Notes: generated by a model from the letters alone, not told the origin. Shown: positions 24,318-33,798, numbered from the stretch's first letter. The stretch is DNA of 64,000 nt from Ramlibacter henchirensis (GCF_004682015.1 NZ_SMLM01000001.1:310001-374000); one strand, 5' to 3'. Made by a program: numbers and translations.

Positions 24318-24884
24318 ATGCGCAGACGTTTGCTGTTGCTGCTGGCCGCCGGCGTGCTGGCCGGCTGCGGCACCACCACCCAGGTCAAGGACTTCACGGA
24401 CCGGTCCGTGGGCTACGGCTGGTTGAACATCAAGGACGTGGAAGCCAACCGGCTGCATGACGTCTCCATCTACCAGTTCCGCCCGCACACGCCGGAGCCG
24501 TACTACCCGGCCGCGCTCAAGGAGTTCAAGGGCGGCTACCTGTACTGGACGATGGCACTGCCGCAGGGCGCGCACAAGACGATCTCCGCATCGGGCCAGC
24601 GATGCCTGGGCATCCTGTGCAGCAACACGACCTACCGCTATTCGTTCGGCAAGCAGGGCGACGACGTCGGCGCGGTCACCATCCGCGCGCCGGGTGTCTA
24701 CCACCTGGGCTCCTACGACCTGAAGGATGTCAAGACCGGCTTCTTCGAGGCCGGCAAGTTCGAGGCGGTGCCCGCGGTGAAGGCGCCGTCGCGCCGCGAA
24801 CTGCTCGAGGAGATCCTCAAGGACGCGCAGGACGAGCCGGTGATCGCCGAACGCATCCGGCGCGAGCTGGCGACGCTGCGATGA
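24318..24884 (+). CDS. Lipoprotein of unknown function
   Basis: The 188-residue product begins MRRRLLLLLAAGVLAGC, a textbook lipoprotein signal with lipobox LAGC. The mature part has GYGWLNIKDVEANRLHDVSI and a beta-rich middle with a Cys pair (RCLGILCSNTTYRY), and ends in a charged helix. GGAGGAG precedes this ATG properly, while an ATG five codons earlier overlaps that site. The last codon overlaps the next lipoprotein's start as ATGA, so both are made together. The family is unknown to me. Confidence 0.75.
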   Translation: MRRRLLLLLAAGVLAGCGTTTQVKDFTDRSVGYGWLNIKDVEANRLHDVSIYQFRPHTPEPYYPAALKEFKGGYLYWTMALPQGAHKTISASGQRCLGILCSNTTYRYSFGKQGDDVGAVTIRAPGVYHLGSYDLKDVKTGFFEAGKFEAVPAVKAPSRRELLEEILKDAQDEPVIAERIRRELATLR

Positions 24885-25489
24885 ACCGCCGCCTCGCGAT
24901 CGCCTTCGCCGCGCTGACGCTGCAAGCCTGCGCGATCCCGCAAGCGCTGCCCGAAGCCACCGACCTGCAGGCAGGCGCCGGCGAAGTGGTGGTCATCGGC
25001 AAGGTCGAACTGGTCCCGCCGCTCGATGCGCGCGAGCAGCGGTCGCACTGGAACGCCATCGGCGAGAAGCGCTTCCTCGAGCGCGTGTGGCTCGCGACGG
25101 GCGCGGAGCATCGGCCCATCGACACGACGAAGCTGGACGCTTCCCAATTCGGCCGCAGCCTGGAGGCGAAGTGGGGCGTCCCCTTCATGGTGAAGGTGCC
25201 GCGCCAGCGCACCTACCTCAACGGCGGCGTGCTGCACCTCGACGTGATGCAGCAGGAGAGGATCTGGTTTCCCGGCGGCTTCTATTTCGAAGTCCCCGAA
25301 GGCGCGCCCGCCGTCTACGTGGGAACGCTGCGCTACCACCGCAACGACTTCAACGTGATCACGCGTGTCGAGGTGGTGAACGAGCGCGCCGACGTCGCCG
25401 CCGTGCTGAAGGGTTCGCCCGCATCCGACGTGCGGGTCTCGCTGCTGCGGCGGGTCCCCGAGCGGCCCATCCTGCGCTCTTCGAACTGA
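24881..25489 (+). CDS. Putative lipoprotein, partner of the preceding gene
   Basis: The 202-residue protein has a short signal with lipobox-like LQAC (MNRRLAIAFAALTLQACAI). The body contains GEVVVIGKVELVPPLD and VYVGTLRYHRNDFNVITRVEV, suggesting a beta-sandwich outer-membrane or periplasmic domain. I do not recognise the family. Its ATG overlaps the previous stop by 4 nt, so the two lipoproteins may form a complex. Confidence 0.72.
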   Translation: MNRRLAIAFAALTLQACAIPQALPEATDLQAGAGEVVVIGKVELVPPLDAREQRSHWNAIGEKRFLERVWLATGAEHRPIDTTKLDASQFGRSLEAKWGVPFMVKVPRQRTYLNGGVLHLDVMQQERIWFPGGFYFEVPEGAPAVYVGTLRYHRNDFNVITRVEVVNERADVAAVLKGSPASDVRVSLLRRVPERPILRSSN

Positions 25490-25663
25490 CCCTGCAGAGC
25501 TCGTTGCTGCGGTTGCTCATCCGGGCAGACGTATCGCTTTGTTTCCGTGGTAACACGAAGCGGCGCGGTGCTGCCAAACTGCCGACAGCTGAGGCATTAG
25601 AGCCTGCGTGGCGCGCGACCGACCGGTCCGCGATGGCGGTGCCGCGGCGCTGAAAGGGCGCAT

Positions 25664-26638
25664 ATGCGAAAAGCCTTCGACCTGATGCGATGGTTCCTGC
25701 CATTCGCCCTCGGTGCGACCGCTGTCGTGAGCGTCGCCACTGCGCTGCTGCTTTCGCGCCTTCTCGTCGCCGACATGGTGCAGCGGGATGCCGTGGTCAG
25801 CATGGAGTTCGTCCAGAGCATCACCGCGGTCGAACACCCCGAGGGCTACTTCACCAGCGAGAACGCCGTGGACACGAGGCTGGCCGGCTTCTTCAACCAC
25901 ATCGCCACGATGCCGCACGTGCTTCGCGCCAATGTCTTCTCGGCCCAGGGTCGCGTCATCTGGTCCAGCGATGCCAAGCTGATCGGAATGACGTTCGCGC
26001 ACAACCCGGAACTCGAGGCCGCCCTGCGCGGAAAACTCGAAACGTCGCACGAGGTCCGCTGGAAGCCCGAACACATGCTGCTGGGCGTGCAGGAGGAGGG
26101 CTTCGTGGAGCACTACCTGCCCGTCTGGATCAAGGGCAAGGTCGTGGGGGTGGTGGAGGTCTACAAGGACCAGCGCGCGCTGCTGGAGTCCATCAACGAG
26201 CGGCTGCGGTGGGTCTGGTTGTGCAGCCTGGCCGGCGGCGCCGTCCTGTTCGCGATGCTGTACGGGCTGGTGCGCAGGGCGCAGCGCATCAGCACGGCGC
26301 TCCATTCGCGGCAGCTCGAATGCACCACGTCGGCGGCGCTGGCCGCGATGGCTTCGGCCATCGCGCAGGGTCCGCTGGCCGCGATCCGCTCGCGGGCCGA
26401 GCTGGGCCTGGAGTCCGCCTCGCCGGCCTCGCGGGATGCCAACGAAGACATCCTGTTCGAAGTCGAGCGCCTGCAGCGCTGGCTGGGCGAGGTGGAGGCC
26501 GGCGCGGCGGACGACCCCGCGGGCGCGGAGCACGCGCGCCTTCCCGCGGGGCTGCGCGACAGCCTGTCCACCCTGGGCCGGACGGCGCCGACAACGGTCG
26601 AGGCGGCCGCCGCTGCGCCGCAAGGCGTGCCCGCGTGA
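25664..26638 (+). CDS. Sensor-kinase relic lacking the phospho-acceptor His and ATPase domain
   Basis: The 324-residue protein has an N-terminal membrane helix (about 10-35), a periplasmic sensor domain to about 185 (PHVLRANVFSAQGRVIWSSD, HYLPVWIKGKVVGVVEVYK), and a second helix (VWLCSLAGGAVLFAMLYGLV). A dimerisation-like segment, SAIAQGPLAAIRSRAELGLE, follows. In working kinases the aligned segment reads AHExRNPLAAIRS; here the His is Ala. There is no HATPase domain; the protein ends in an Ala/Pro tail. It may still sense and dimerise, or be a decaying gene. Confidence 0.75.
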   Translation: MRKAFDLMRWFLPFALGATAVVSVATALLLSRLLVADMVQRDAVVSMEFVQSITAVEHPEGYFTSENAVDTRLAGFFNHIATMPHVLRANVFSAQGRVIWSSDAKLIGMTFAHNPELEAALRGKLETSHEVRWKPEHMLLGVQEEGFVEHYLPVWIKGKVVGVVEVYKDQRALLESINERLRWVWLCSLAGGAVLFAMLYGLVRRAQRISTALHSRQLECTTSAALAAMASAIAQGPLAAIRSRAELGLESASPASRDANEDILFEVERLQRWLGEVEAGAADDPAGAEHARLPAGLRDSLSTLGRTAPTTVEAAAAAPQGVPA

Positions 26639-26720
26639 CGCCGCGCTGCTGATCTCTCCCTGGCGCGCGCAGCACGGGATGCGTCTGCGCGTCTAGACTG
26701 CATCTAGACCCGGAGATGCC

Positions 26721-27584
26721 ATGCCCGACAGCACGTTGATGCCCGCCGCCTTCATCGGCCACGGCAGTCCGATGAACACGCTGCAGGTCAACCGGTTCAC
26801 GCAGGCCTGGCGCGACTTCGGACGCAGCCTGCCGCGCCCGCGCGCCATCCTGGCGGTGTCGGCGCACTGGTTCATCCATGGCAGCGCCGTCACGGCCATG
26901 CGCCAGCCGCGCGTCATCCACGACTTCTTCGGTTTCCCGCGCGAGCTCTTCGAGTTCGACTACCCCGCGCCGGGCGCGCCCGATGTGGCGCAGGAGGTGG
27001 CCGAGGTCGTCAAGCCGGCCTATGTGGGGCTGGACGAGGACAGCTGGGGCCTGGACCACGGCACCTGGTCCGTGCTGGCCCATGTCTTCCCGGATGCGGA
27101 CGTGCCGGTGGTGCAGCTGTCCATCCATGCGGATGAATCCATCCAGTACCACGTGGACCTAGGTGCGAAGCTGGCGCCGCTGCGAGAGCGCGGCGTGCTC
27201 GTCGTGCGCAGCGGCAACGTCGTGCACAACCTGCGGCGCATCGACTGGAACCGGCAGGATTCGGCGTACGACTGGGGCGAGCGCTTCGACGCGGAAGTGC
27301 GAGGGATCATGACGACACGGCCCGGCGACATCGCCTCCGTCGAGCGGCACCCCGACTTCCCGCTGGCGGTGCCGACAGCCGAGCACTTCCTGCCGCTCGC
27401 GTACTTGTGCGGCCTGTGTGCCGCGGCGGGGCAGCCCGCGGCGCCGTTCGCCGAAGGCGGAACGATGGGCAGCCTCACGATGACGAGCTATGCGCTCGGC
27501 TGCGCCGTGCCGCCCGCGCGAGGGGAGGGCAGCGCGTCGATGCCGCCGCCCGGCGAGGTGCCGCCGGAGCAGACGAACATCTGA
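26721..27584 (+). CDS. ygiD: 4,5-DOPA-extradiol-dioxygenase family protein YgiD
   Basis: The 287-residue class III extradiol dioxygenase family protein shows the metal-site motifs FIGHGSPMN near residue 11 and SAHWFIHGSAVT near residue 45. It also has GLDHGTWSVLAHVFPDADVPVVQLS and RSGNVVHNLR. E. coli YgiD is zinc-dependent and opens the ring of DOPA-like catechols. GGAGA lies 6 nt before the ATG. The C-terminus has a short Pro/Gly-rich extension. It is monocistronic and convergent with the garR-like gene. Confidence 0.88.
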   Translation: MPDSTLMPAAFIGHGSPMNTLQVNRFTQAWRDFGRSLPRPRAILAVSAHWFIHGSAVTAMRQPRVIHDFFGFPRELFEFDYPAPGAPDVAQEVAEVVKPAYVGLDEDSWGLDHGTWSVLAHVFPDADVPVVQLSIHADESIQYHVDLGAKLAPLRERGVLVVRSGNVVHNLRRIDWNRQDSAYDWGERFDAEVRGIMTTRPGDIASVERHPDFPLAVPTAEHFLPLAYLCGLCAAAGQPAAPFAEGGTMGSLTMTSYALGCAVPPARGEGSASMPPPGEVPPEQTNI

Positions 27585-27618
27585 TTCGAAGACGACCCTC
27601 GGCGGGTCGCCGCAAGCG

Positions 27619-28518
27619 TCAGTCCTGGCCGATCGAATGCGCGGCCATCAGTTCCAGCGCCCGCACCAGCGCCGAATGGTCCAGGCCATCCATGCCGTTG
27701 GCGGCACAGGCCTGCATCAGCTGCGCGGCGCTGGCGGTCTGCGGCAGCGACATGCCGAGTTCGCGCGCACCCTGCAAGGCGAGACCCAGGTCCTTCTGGT
27801 GCAGGGCGATGCGGAATCCCGGCTGGAACGTGCGCTTGACCATGCGTTCGCCGTGCACCTCGAGCACCCGGCTCGCCGCGAAGCCGCCCATCAGCGCCTG
27901 CCGCACTTTCGCCGGATCCGCACCGGCCTTGCTCGCGAACACCAGCGCCTCGCCGACGGCCGCAATGTTCAGCGCCACGATGATCTGGTTGGCCACCTTG
28001 GTCGTCTGCCCGTCGCCGTTGCCGCCGACCAGCGTGATGTTCTTGCCCATCTTCTCGAGCAGCGGCCGCACACGCTCGAACACGGCAGGTTCGCCGCCGC
28101 ACATGATGGTGAGCGATCCCGCTTTCGCGCCGACCTCGCCCCCGGAGACGGGCGCGTCGATGTAGTCGGCGCCCAGCGCGTTGATCTTGCGCGCGAACTC
28201 CTTGGTGGCCATCGGCGAGATGGAGCTCATGTCCACCACCACCTTGCGCGCGCCGCTCGCGCCGGCTTGCAGCCCCGACGCGATGCCGTCCGGGCCGAAC
28301 AGCACCGCTTCCACGTCGGGCGTGTCCGGCACCATGGTGAAGACCACCTCCGACTGCCGCGCCACGTCGGCGGCGGTCGCGCAACGCACGGCCTTGGTTT
28401 CCGCGATGACGGGCGCCAGCTTGCTGCGTGTGTGCACGAAGAGGCTGTGCCCGGCGTCGATGAGGTGGCGGGCCATGGGCGCGCCCATGATGCCGAGGCC
28501 GATGAAACCGATGTTCAT
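27619..28518 (-). CDS. garR: 2-hydroxy-3-oxopropionate reductase-like dehydrogenase
   Basis: A 299-residue beta-hydroxyacid dehydrogenase with the NAD(P)-binding loop GFIGLGIMGAPMARHL, DAPVSGGEVGA (substrate loop) and the catalytic Lys in TTKVANQIIVALN. GarR reduces tartronate semialdehyde to D-glycerate, normally in the aldolase branch of glucarate use. Here it follows gudD across a 55-bp gap holding a perfect hairpin. Since kdgD rather than an aldolase is present, its true substrate might be another 3-oxo acid. Confidence 0.85.
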   Translation of the reverse strand: MNIGFIGLGIMGAPMARHLIDAGHSLFVHTRSKLAPVIAETKAVRCATAADVARQSEVVFTMVPDTPDVEAVLFGPDGIASGLQAGASGARKVVVDMSSISPMATKEFARKINALGADYIDAPVSGGEVGAKAGSLTIMCGGEPAVFERVRPLLEKMGKNITLVGGNGDGQTTKVANQIIVALNIAAVGEALVFASKAGADPAKVRQALMGGFAASRVLEVHGERMVKRTFQPGFRIALHQKDLGLALQGARELGMSLPQTASAAQLMQACAANGMDGLDHSALVRALELMAAHSIGQD

Positions 28519-28536
28519 GGGGAGTCCTTTGAGTTG

Positions 28537-28564
28537 CTCCCTCTCCCGCAAGCGGGAGAGGGAG
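28537..28564. repeat. REP-like perfect palindrome
   Basis: Arms CTCCCTCTCCCGC and GCGGGAGAGGGAG (13 bp each) flank a 2-nt centre. It resembles the CCCTCTCCCGC repeat family scattered through Burkholderiales genomes, and a diverged member lies in minC at 33804-33888. Lying between gudD and garR, it may stabilise or reduce transcript downstream. Confidence 0.75.
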
Positions 28565-28573
28565 TTTCGTTTG

Positions 28574-29899
28574 CTATCTCACCAGGCAGGGCCGCTTCGG
28601 GTCGAACTTCCAGTTCGGCACCAGGAACTGCATCGCGATCGCATCGTCCCGCGCTCCCAGCCCGTGCTGCTGGTACAGCGCGTGGGCCTTCTCGACTTCC
28701 GCCATGTCCAGCTCGATGCCCAGGCCCGGCTTCTTCGGCACCTGCACGTAGCCTTCGCGGATCTGCAGCGGCTCCTTCGTCAGGCGCTGGCCGTCCTGCC
28801 AGATCCAGTGCGTGTCGATGGCCGTCACCTTGCCCGGCGCGGCGGCGCCGACGTGGGTGAACATCGCCAGCGAGATGTCGAAGTGGTTGTTCGAATGCGA
28901 GCCCCAGGTCAGCCCCCAGTCGCGGCAGGTCTGGGCCACGCGCACGGACCCGGCCATGGTCCAGAAGTGCGGGTCGGCCAGCGGGATGTCGACGGCCTGC
29001 AGCGACAGGGCATGGGCCATCTGCCGCCAGTCCGTCGCGATCATGTTGGTCGCGGTGGGCAGGCCCGTGGCGCGGCGGAACTCCGCCATCACTTCGCGGC
29101 CGGAGAAGCCTTCCTCGGCGCCGCACGGGTCTTCGGCATAGGCGACGATGCCGCGCATCTTCTCGCCGAGACGGATCGCGTCCTTCAGCAGCCAGCCGCC
29201 GTTCGGGTCGAGCGTCACGCGCGCCTCGGGGAAACGCTCGTGCAGCGCACGCACCGCCTCCACCTCCTCGTCGCCGCGCAGCACGCCGCCCTTGAGCTTG
29301 AAGTCCTGGAAGCCATAGCGCTTCTGCGCCGCTTCCGCCAGCCGCACTACGGCTTCGGGCGTCATCGCCTCTTCGTGGCGCAGCCGCAGCCAGTCGTCGG
29401 CCGCCTGCGGTTCGCTCGCGTAGGGCAGGTTGGTCTTCCTGCGGTCGCCCACGAAGAACAGGTAGCCGAGCATCTGCACGGCGTCACGCTGCTGGCCTTC
29501 GCCGAGCAGGGCCGCCACGGGCACGCCGAGGTGCTGGCCCTGCAGATCGAGCAGCGCGGATTCGACGGCGGTGACCGCATGGATCGTCGTGCGCAGGTCG
29601 AACGTCTGCTGCCCGCGGCCGCCGGAGTCGCGGTCCGCGAACTTCGTGCGCATCGCGTTCAGGATCGCCTGCAGGTTGCCGACCGGCTGGCCTTCGACCA
29701 GCGGCCGCGCGTCTTCCAGCGTCTGCCGGATCTTCTCGCCGCCTGGCACCTCGCCCAGCCCGGTGTGGCCGGCGTTGTCGGTGACGATGACGATGTTTCG
29801 GGTGAAGAAGGGCGCATGCGCGCCCGACAGGTTGAGCAGCATGCCGTCGCGGCCGGCGACCGGCACGACGCGCATGCTGCTGACGACGGGGGAAGGCAT
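28574..29899 (-). CDS. gudD: Glucarate dehydratase
   Basis: GudD dehydrates D-glucarate (and L-idarate) to 5-keto-4-deoxyglucarate. The 441-residue enolase-superfamily protein has [15 protein letters not shown] (the KxK base), VTLDPNGGW (Asp ligand), [11 protein letters not shown] and the C-terminal [13 protein letters not shown] containing the general-acid/base His. The length equals the family norm. The ATG overlaps the receptor stop by one base (TGATG). It belongs to the glucarate operon with kdgD and its own receptor. Confidence 0.94.
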   Translation of the reverse strand: MPSPVVSSMRVVPVAGRDGMLLNLSGAHAPFFTRNIVIVTDNAGHTGLGEVPGGEKIRQTLEDARPLVEGQPVGNLQAILNAMRTKFADRDSGGRGQQTFDLRTTIHAVTAVESALLDLQGQHLGVPVAALLGEGQQRDAVQMLGYLFFVGDRRKTNLPYASEPQAADDWLRLRHEEAMTPEAVVRLAEAAQKRYGFQDFKLKGGVLRGDEEVEAVRALHERFPEARVTLDPNGGWLLKDAIRLGEKMRGIVAYAEDPCGAEEGFSGREVMAEFRRATGLPTATNMIATDWRQMAHALSLQAVDIPLADPHFWTMAGSVRVAQTCRDWGLTWGSHSNNHFDISLAMFTHVGAAAPGKVTAIDTHWIWQDGQRLTKEPLQIREGYVQVPKKPGLGIELDMAEVEKAHALYQQHGLGARDDAIAMQFLVPNWKFDPKRPCLVR

Positions 29900-30861
29900 C
29901 AGTCGGCCGTGATCTTGCGGGTTTCGATCAGCTGCTTCCAGCGCGCGAACTCGGTGGCCTGGAAGCGGCCGAACTGCTCGGGCGTGTTGGCCACGATCTC
30001 GAAGCCCTGGGCCAGCAGCTTGTCCTTGACGCCCGGGTCGTTGAGCGCCGCGACGATCGCGCCGTGCAGCCTGGCCTTCACGTCCGCGGGCAGGCCCCTG
30101 GGCGCCGCGACGGCCTGCCAGGACTGCACTTCCGCGCCCTTGACGCCTTGCTCCTGCAGCGTCGCCAGTTCCGGCAGCAGCGGCGAGCGCTTCTCGGAGG
30201 AGATGGCCAGCGCGCGGACCTTGCCGGTCTTGATGTGCTGGATGATGCTGTTGATGTTGACGAACGCCGCGTCCACCTGGGCGCCGAGCAGGTCGTTGAT
30301 GGCCGGGCCGCCGCCCTTGTACGGGATGTGCAGGCCCTGCGTGCCGGACTGCTGCCACAGCAGCTCGGCCGACAGGTGGTCCGACGAGCCGTTGCCGGAA
30401 GAGGCGAAGCTCAGCTTGCCGGGCGTCTTCTTCATGCCGGCCAGCAGGTCGGCCACGTTCCTGTAGGGCGAGTTGGCGGGCACCACCAGCACGTTGGGTG
30501 CCTGCACGGCCACCGTGATCGGGTCGAAGTCCTTCAGCGCGTCGTACTGCACGCCCTTGATCAGGTGCGGCGCGATCACGAACGGCCCCAGCGACGACAC
30601 GAACAGCGTGTAGCCGTCCGCCGGCGCGCGCTTGACGAACGCGGCGCCGATGGTGCCCGTGGCGCCGGCCTTGTTGTCCACGACGAAGGTGCCGCCCAGC
30701 GATTCCTGGAGCTTCTGCGCCAGCACGCGGGCGATGTTGTCGGTGGATCCGCCGGGCGGGAACGGCACGACCAGGGTGACGGGCTTTTCGGGGTAGGCGG
30801 CGAACGCGGTCGTGGTCGCGGCCACGGCCAGCGCCAGGCCCATCAGAGTCTTCTTCAGCAT
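29899..30861 (-). CDS. Tripartite tricarboxylate transport receptor (Bug family), glucarate operon
   Basis: A 320-residue periplasmic solute-binding protein with a signal peptide (ending [10 protein letters not shown]) and Bug-family signatures [46 protein letters not shown] and GAxxQSW-like loops. It captures a carboxylate for a TctA/TctB-type permease; the neighbours suggest D-glucarate or another aldarate. AAGGAG lies 9 nt before the ATG. No tctA or tctB gene is in the window, so a permease encoded elsewhere must be used. Confidence 0.9.
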   Translation of the reverse strand: MLKKTLMGLALAVAATTTAFAAYPEKPVTLVVPFPPGGSTDNIARVLAQKLQESLGGTFVVDNKAGATGTIGAAFVKRAPADGYTLFVSSLGPFVIAPHLIKGVQYDALKDFDPITVAVQAPNVLVVPANSPYRNVADLLAGMKKTPGKLSFASSGNGSSDHLSAELLWQQSGTQGLHIPYKGGGPAINDLLGAQVDAAFVNINSIIQHIKTGKVRALAISSEKRSPLLPELATLQEQGVKGAEVQSWQAVAAPRGLPADVKARLHGAIVAALNDPGVKDKLLAQGFEIVANTPEQFGRFQATEFARWKQLIETRKITAD

Positions 30862-30883
30862 CAGGGGTCTCCTTGGGTGAGGT

Positions 30884-31795
30884 CTATTGCGGGCCGAGCT
30901 TGCGGATCAGCGCGGCCAGTTCTTCCGTCTCCTGCGGCTTCAGGTCCGACAGCGGCGGGCGCACCGGGCCGGCGCTCTTGCCGACGATGGTGGCGCCGGC
31001 CTTGACGATGGACACGGCATAGCCCTCGCCCTTGTTGCGGATGGCGAGGTAGGGCAGGAAGAACTGGTCGATCAGGCGGCCGGTGGTGACGGTGTCGCCG
31101 GCCCAGTAGGCGTTGTAGAACTCCATCGCGGTGCGCGGGATGAAGTTGAAGATCGCCGAAGAATAGGTGGGCACGCCCAGCGCCTTGTAAGCGTTGGCGT
31201 AGACCTCGTGCGTCGGCATGCCGCCGATGTAGACGAAGCGGTCGCCCAGCTTCTGGCGGATGGCGACGATGCGCTCGATGTCGCCCAGGCCGTCCTTGAA
31301 GCCGATCAGGTTCGGGCAGCGCTCGGCCAGCCGCGCGAGCGACTCGGGGCTGAGCTTGCACGCGCCGCGGTTGTAGACGATGACGCCGACCTTCACGCTC
31401 CTGCACACCGCCTCGACGTGCGCCACCAGGCCTCCCTGCGTCGCTTCGGTGAGGTAGTGCGGCAGCAGCAGCACGCCCTGGGCGCCATTGCGCTCGGCTT
31501 CCTGCGCGTACCTGATCGCCAGCGTGGTGCCGCCGCCGGCGCCGCCCACGATGGGCACGCGGCCGCGGCAGGTGTCGGCCGCCGTCCTGATCACCTGCGA
31601 GTACTCCTGCGGCTCGAGCGAGAAGAACTCGCCCGTGCCGCCGGCGGCGAACAGCACCGTGGCGCCGTAGGGCATCAGCCACTCCAGGCGGCCGGTGTAG
31701 CCGCGGGCGTCGAAGCGCAGCTCAGCGTCGAAGTCGGTCAGGGGGAAGGAGAGGAGGCCGCTGGAGAGCGCCTGCTTGAGTTCGTTGGGAGACAT
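30884..31795 (-). CDS. kdgD: 5-dehydro-4-deoxyglucarate dehydratase
   Basis: KdgD decarboxylates and dehydrates 5-keto-4-deoxyglucarate to 2-oxoglutarate semialdehyde. The 303-residue DapA-family barrel has GGTGEFFSL near residue 52, the Tyr in [12 protein letters not shown] and the Schiff-base Lys in [11 protein letters not shown]. These features set it apart from dihydrodipicolinate synthase. It is the first gene of the glucarate operon, followed 22 nt later by the receptor. A short dyad in its upstream region (31816-31831) may be an operator. Confidence 0.93.
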   Translation of the reverse strand: MSPNELKQALSSGLLSFPLTDFDAELRFDARGYTGRLEWLMPYGATVLFAAGGTGEFFSLEPQEYSQVIRTAADTCRGRVPIVGGAGGGTTLAIRYAQEAERNGAQGVLLLPHYLTEATQGGLVAHVEAVCRSVKVGVIVYNRGACKLSPESLARLAERCPNLIGFKDGLGDIERIVAIRQKLGDRFVYIGGMPTHEVYANAYKALGVPTYSSAIFNFIPRTAMEFYNAYWAGDTVTTGRLIDQFFLPYLAIRNKGEGYAVSIVKAGATIVGKSAGPVRPPLSDLKPQETEELAALIRKLGPQ

Positions 31796-31815
31796 CGTGT
31801 TCCGCAGCTAAGAGA

Positions 31816-31831
31816 TACGACATCGTACATC
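31816..31831 (-). promoter_or_regulatory. Candidate GntR-type operator before kdgD
   Basis: The plus strand reads TACGA-CA-TCGTA, and the minus strand contains TGTACGATGTC. A related TGTATGACGAC core precedes the FadR-type regulator gene at 32602-32619. Two similar sites at the operon and at its likely regulator suggest common control. Confidence 0.45.
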
Positions 31832-31872
31832 TTGCGGCGACGGACGGCGTCATTCCTGCCTGAACCGCGGGG

Positions 31873-32592
31873 CTATTCGCCTCCGGCAGCCACGCGTCGC
31901 CGTTCGCGGCTGTTCACCAGGTGCGTGCGCATGGCGGCGCGCGCCGCTTCCGGATCCTGGCGGGCGATGGCCTCCACGATGCTCTCGTGTTCCGCATTGA
32001 CGCGGCGCAGGTAGGCCTCGCGCTCGGGCGTCAGTGGCCCGGGCGGCTCCAGCCGCGCGCGCGGAATCATCATCCCGCCGAGCGTGGTCATGAGGTCGAC
32101 GAACCGCTGGTTCTGGGTGGCGCGGGCGATCTCCAGGTGGAACTGGAAGTCCGGCCCGACGGCATCGCGGCCTTCCTGGACCGCGGAAGTGAACGCCTGC
32201 AAAGCCTGCCGCATCGACTGGAGCTGCTCGGGCGAGCGGCGGGCCGCGGCCAGGGCCGCGCTCTCCGTCTCCACGCCGATGCGCAGCTCCAGCACCGCGA
32301 CCACGTCCTGCAGGGTGGCCAGCTGGTCGGGCGAGACGCGGAAGGCCGCCGAGTCGCCCGTGCCGACGACGAAGGTGCCCACGCCGTGGCGCGTGGCCAC
32401 CAGGCCGGCGGCCTGCAGGCGGGAGTTGGCCTCCCGCACCACGGTCCGGCTGACGCCGAACTCCTCCATGATTTCCGCCTCGGTGGGCAGCTTCTCGCCG
32501 GGCACCAGCGAGCCCTCGCGGATGCGACGGCTGAGCGCCTCCACGACGTCATGCGTGAGGCTGCGCGGCCGCCGAAGGGCGCCAGCGTTCAT
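31873..32592 (-). CDS. FadR-subfamily GntR transcriptional regulator
   Basis: The 239-residue regulator has an N-terminal winged helix (LTHDVVEALSRRIREGSLVPGEKLPTE overall, with FGVSRTVVREA as recognition helix) and an FCD ligand domain (ELRIGVETESAALAAARR, DFQFHLEIARATQNQRF, EHESIVEAIARQDPEAARAAM). The domain's metal-binding His and Asp pattern is kept. FadR-type regulators often respond to sugar acids. Its place directly upstream of kdgD, on the same strand with a 77-bp gap, makes it the probable repressor of glucarate use. Confidence 0.9.
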   Translation of the reverse strand: MNAGALRRPRSLTHDVVEALSRRIREGSLVPGEKLPTEAEIMEEFGVSRTVVREANSRLQAAGLVATRHGVGTFVVGTGDSAAFRVSPDQLATLQDVVAVLELRIGVETESAALAAARRSPEQLQSMRQALQAFTSAVQEGRDAVGPDFQFHLEIARATQNQRFVDLMTTLGGMMIPRARLEPPGPLTPEREAYLRRVNAEHESIVEAIARQDPEAARAAMRTHLVNSRERRRVAAGGE

Positions 32593-32601
32593 CGACGGTC
32601 C

Positions 32602-32619
32602 TTGTATGACGACTGACAA
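32602..32619 (-). promoter_or_regulatory. Candidate GntR-type operator before the regulator gene
   Basis: TTGT and ACAA flank a TATGACGACTG core, 9 nt upstream of the regulator start. The core TGTAyGAyGwC is shared with the site before kdgD. Autoregulation is inferred. Confidence 0.4.
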
Positions 32620-32695
32620 GCAGACGCACTGTACCAGCGCCCGTCCTGCGCGTCGAGGCAGCCGCCATGACGGCGGCAGGCCGCCGTCGAAACGC

Positions 32696-32965
32696 CTACT
32701 TGCTCGCCAGCTCGGGCAGCTCAATCTTCACCTCCAGCACCTCCAGGTTGTCCTGGCGCTCGAGGTGGACCTTGATGTCGGCCGGGTTGATCCGGACGTA
32801 CTTGCCGATCACCGCCACCAGGTCGCGCTGCAGCGCCGGGAGGTAATCGGGCTCGCTGGCGTTGCGGCCGGAGCGCTCGTGGGCCAGGATGATCTGCAGC
32901 CGCTCCTTGGCGACCGTGGCCGTCTTCTTCTTTTCACCCAGCAGGAAGGAGAGTAGCGACGCCAT
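32696..32965 (-). CDS. minE: Cell-division topological factor MinE
   Basis: MinE stimulates the MinD ATPase and drives Min oscillation that places the division septum at midcell. The 89-residue protein has the membrane-targeting N-terminus ([14 protein letters not shown]), the anti-MinCD helix ([18 protein letters not shown]) and the topological-specificity domain ([17 protein letters not shown], then VKIELPE). It is 2 nt downstream of minD. Confidence 0.96.
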   Translation of the reverse strand: MASLLSFLLGEKKKTATVAKERLQIILAHERSGRNASEPDYLPALQRDLVAVIGKYVRINPADIKVHLERQDNLEVLEVKIELPELASK

Positions 32966-32967
32966 CT

Positions 32968-33783
32968 TCAGCGACCTCCGAACAGGCGCTTGAGCAGGCC
33001 CTGCTTCTGTGCGTCGACGAAGCGCATCGGCTTGTCGTGGCCGCGGAAGCGGTCCACCACGTCCTTGTAGGCCTCGCTCACGTCGGTGCCCTTGAGGTGC
33101 ACCGCCGGCATCCCCTGGTTGCTGGCCTGCAGCACCGTCTCGCTCTCGGGGATCACGCCGATCAGCGGGATGCGCAGGATGTCCTGGATGTCCTCCAGCG
33201 ACAGCATCTGGCCCTGGTCGACCCGGTTGGGGTTGTAGCGGGTGATGAGCAGGTGCTCCTTGACCGGCTCCTTGCCCTCGATGGCGCGCTTCGTCTTGGA
33301 CGACAGCATGCCCAGGATGCGGTCGGAGTCGCGCACCGAGGACACCTCGGGATTGGTGACCACCAGCGCCTCGTCGGCGAAGTGCATGGCCATCAGCGCG
33401 CCGGTCTCGATGCCCGCGGGCGAGTCGCACACGATGTACTCGAAGCCCATGCCGGCCAGGTCGTTGAGCACGCGCTCGACTCCTTCCTTGTTCAGGGCTT
33501 CCTTGTCGCGCGTCTGGGAGGCGGCCAGCACCGAGAGGTTGTCGCAGTTCTTGTCCTTGATCAGGGCCTGGTTCAGCGTGGCCTCGCCCTGGATCACGTT
33601 GACGAAGTCGTACACCACGCGCCGCTCGCAGCCCATGATCAGGTCGAGGTTGCGCAGGCCGACGTCGAAGTCGATGACCGCGGTGCGGTGGCCGGCCAGG
33701 GCCAGGCCGGAAGCGAAGCTGGCGCTGGTGGTGGTCTTGCCGACCCCACCCTTGCCGGAAGTGACGACGATGATCTTTGCCAT
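32968..33783 (-). CDS. minD: Septum-site-determining ATPase MinD
   Basis: This 271-residue deviant-Walker ATPase binds the membrane in the ATP form and recruits MinC. It has the Walker A loop [10 protein letters not shown] (residues 9-18), switch segment [23 protein letters not shown], and the C-terminal amphipathic helix [13 protein letters not shown]. It lies 15 nt after minC and 2 nt before minE. The length matches E. coli MinD. Confidence 0.97.
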   Translation of the reverse strand: MAKIIVVTSGKGGVGKTTTSASFASGLALAGHRTAVIDFDVGLRNLDLIMGCERRVVYDFVNVIQGEATLNQALIKDKNCDNLSVLAASQTRDKEALNKEGVERVLNDLAGMGFEYIVCDSPAGIETGALMAMHFADEALVVTNPEVSSVRDSDRILGMLSSKTKRAIEGKEPVKEHLLITRYNPNRVDQGQMLSLEDIQDILRIPLIGVIPESETVLQASNQGMPAVHLKGTDVSEAYKDVVDRFRGHDKPMRFVDAQKQGLLKRLFGGR

Positions 33784-33798
33784 TGGGGCTCCGTGGAC

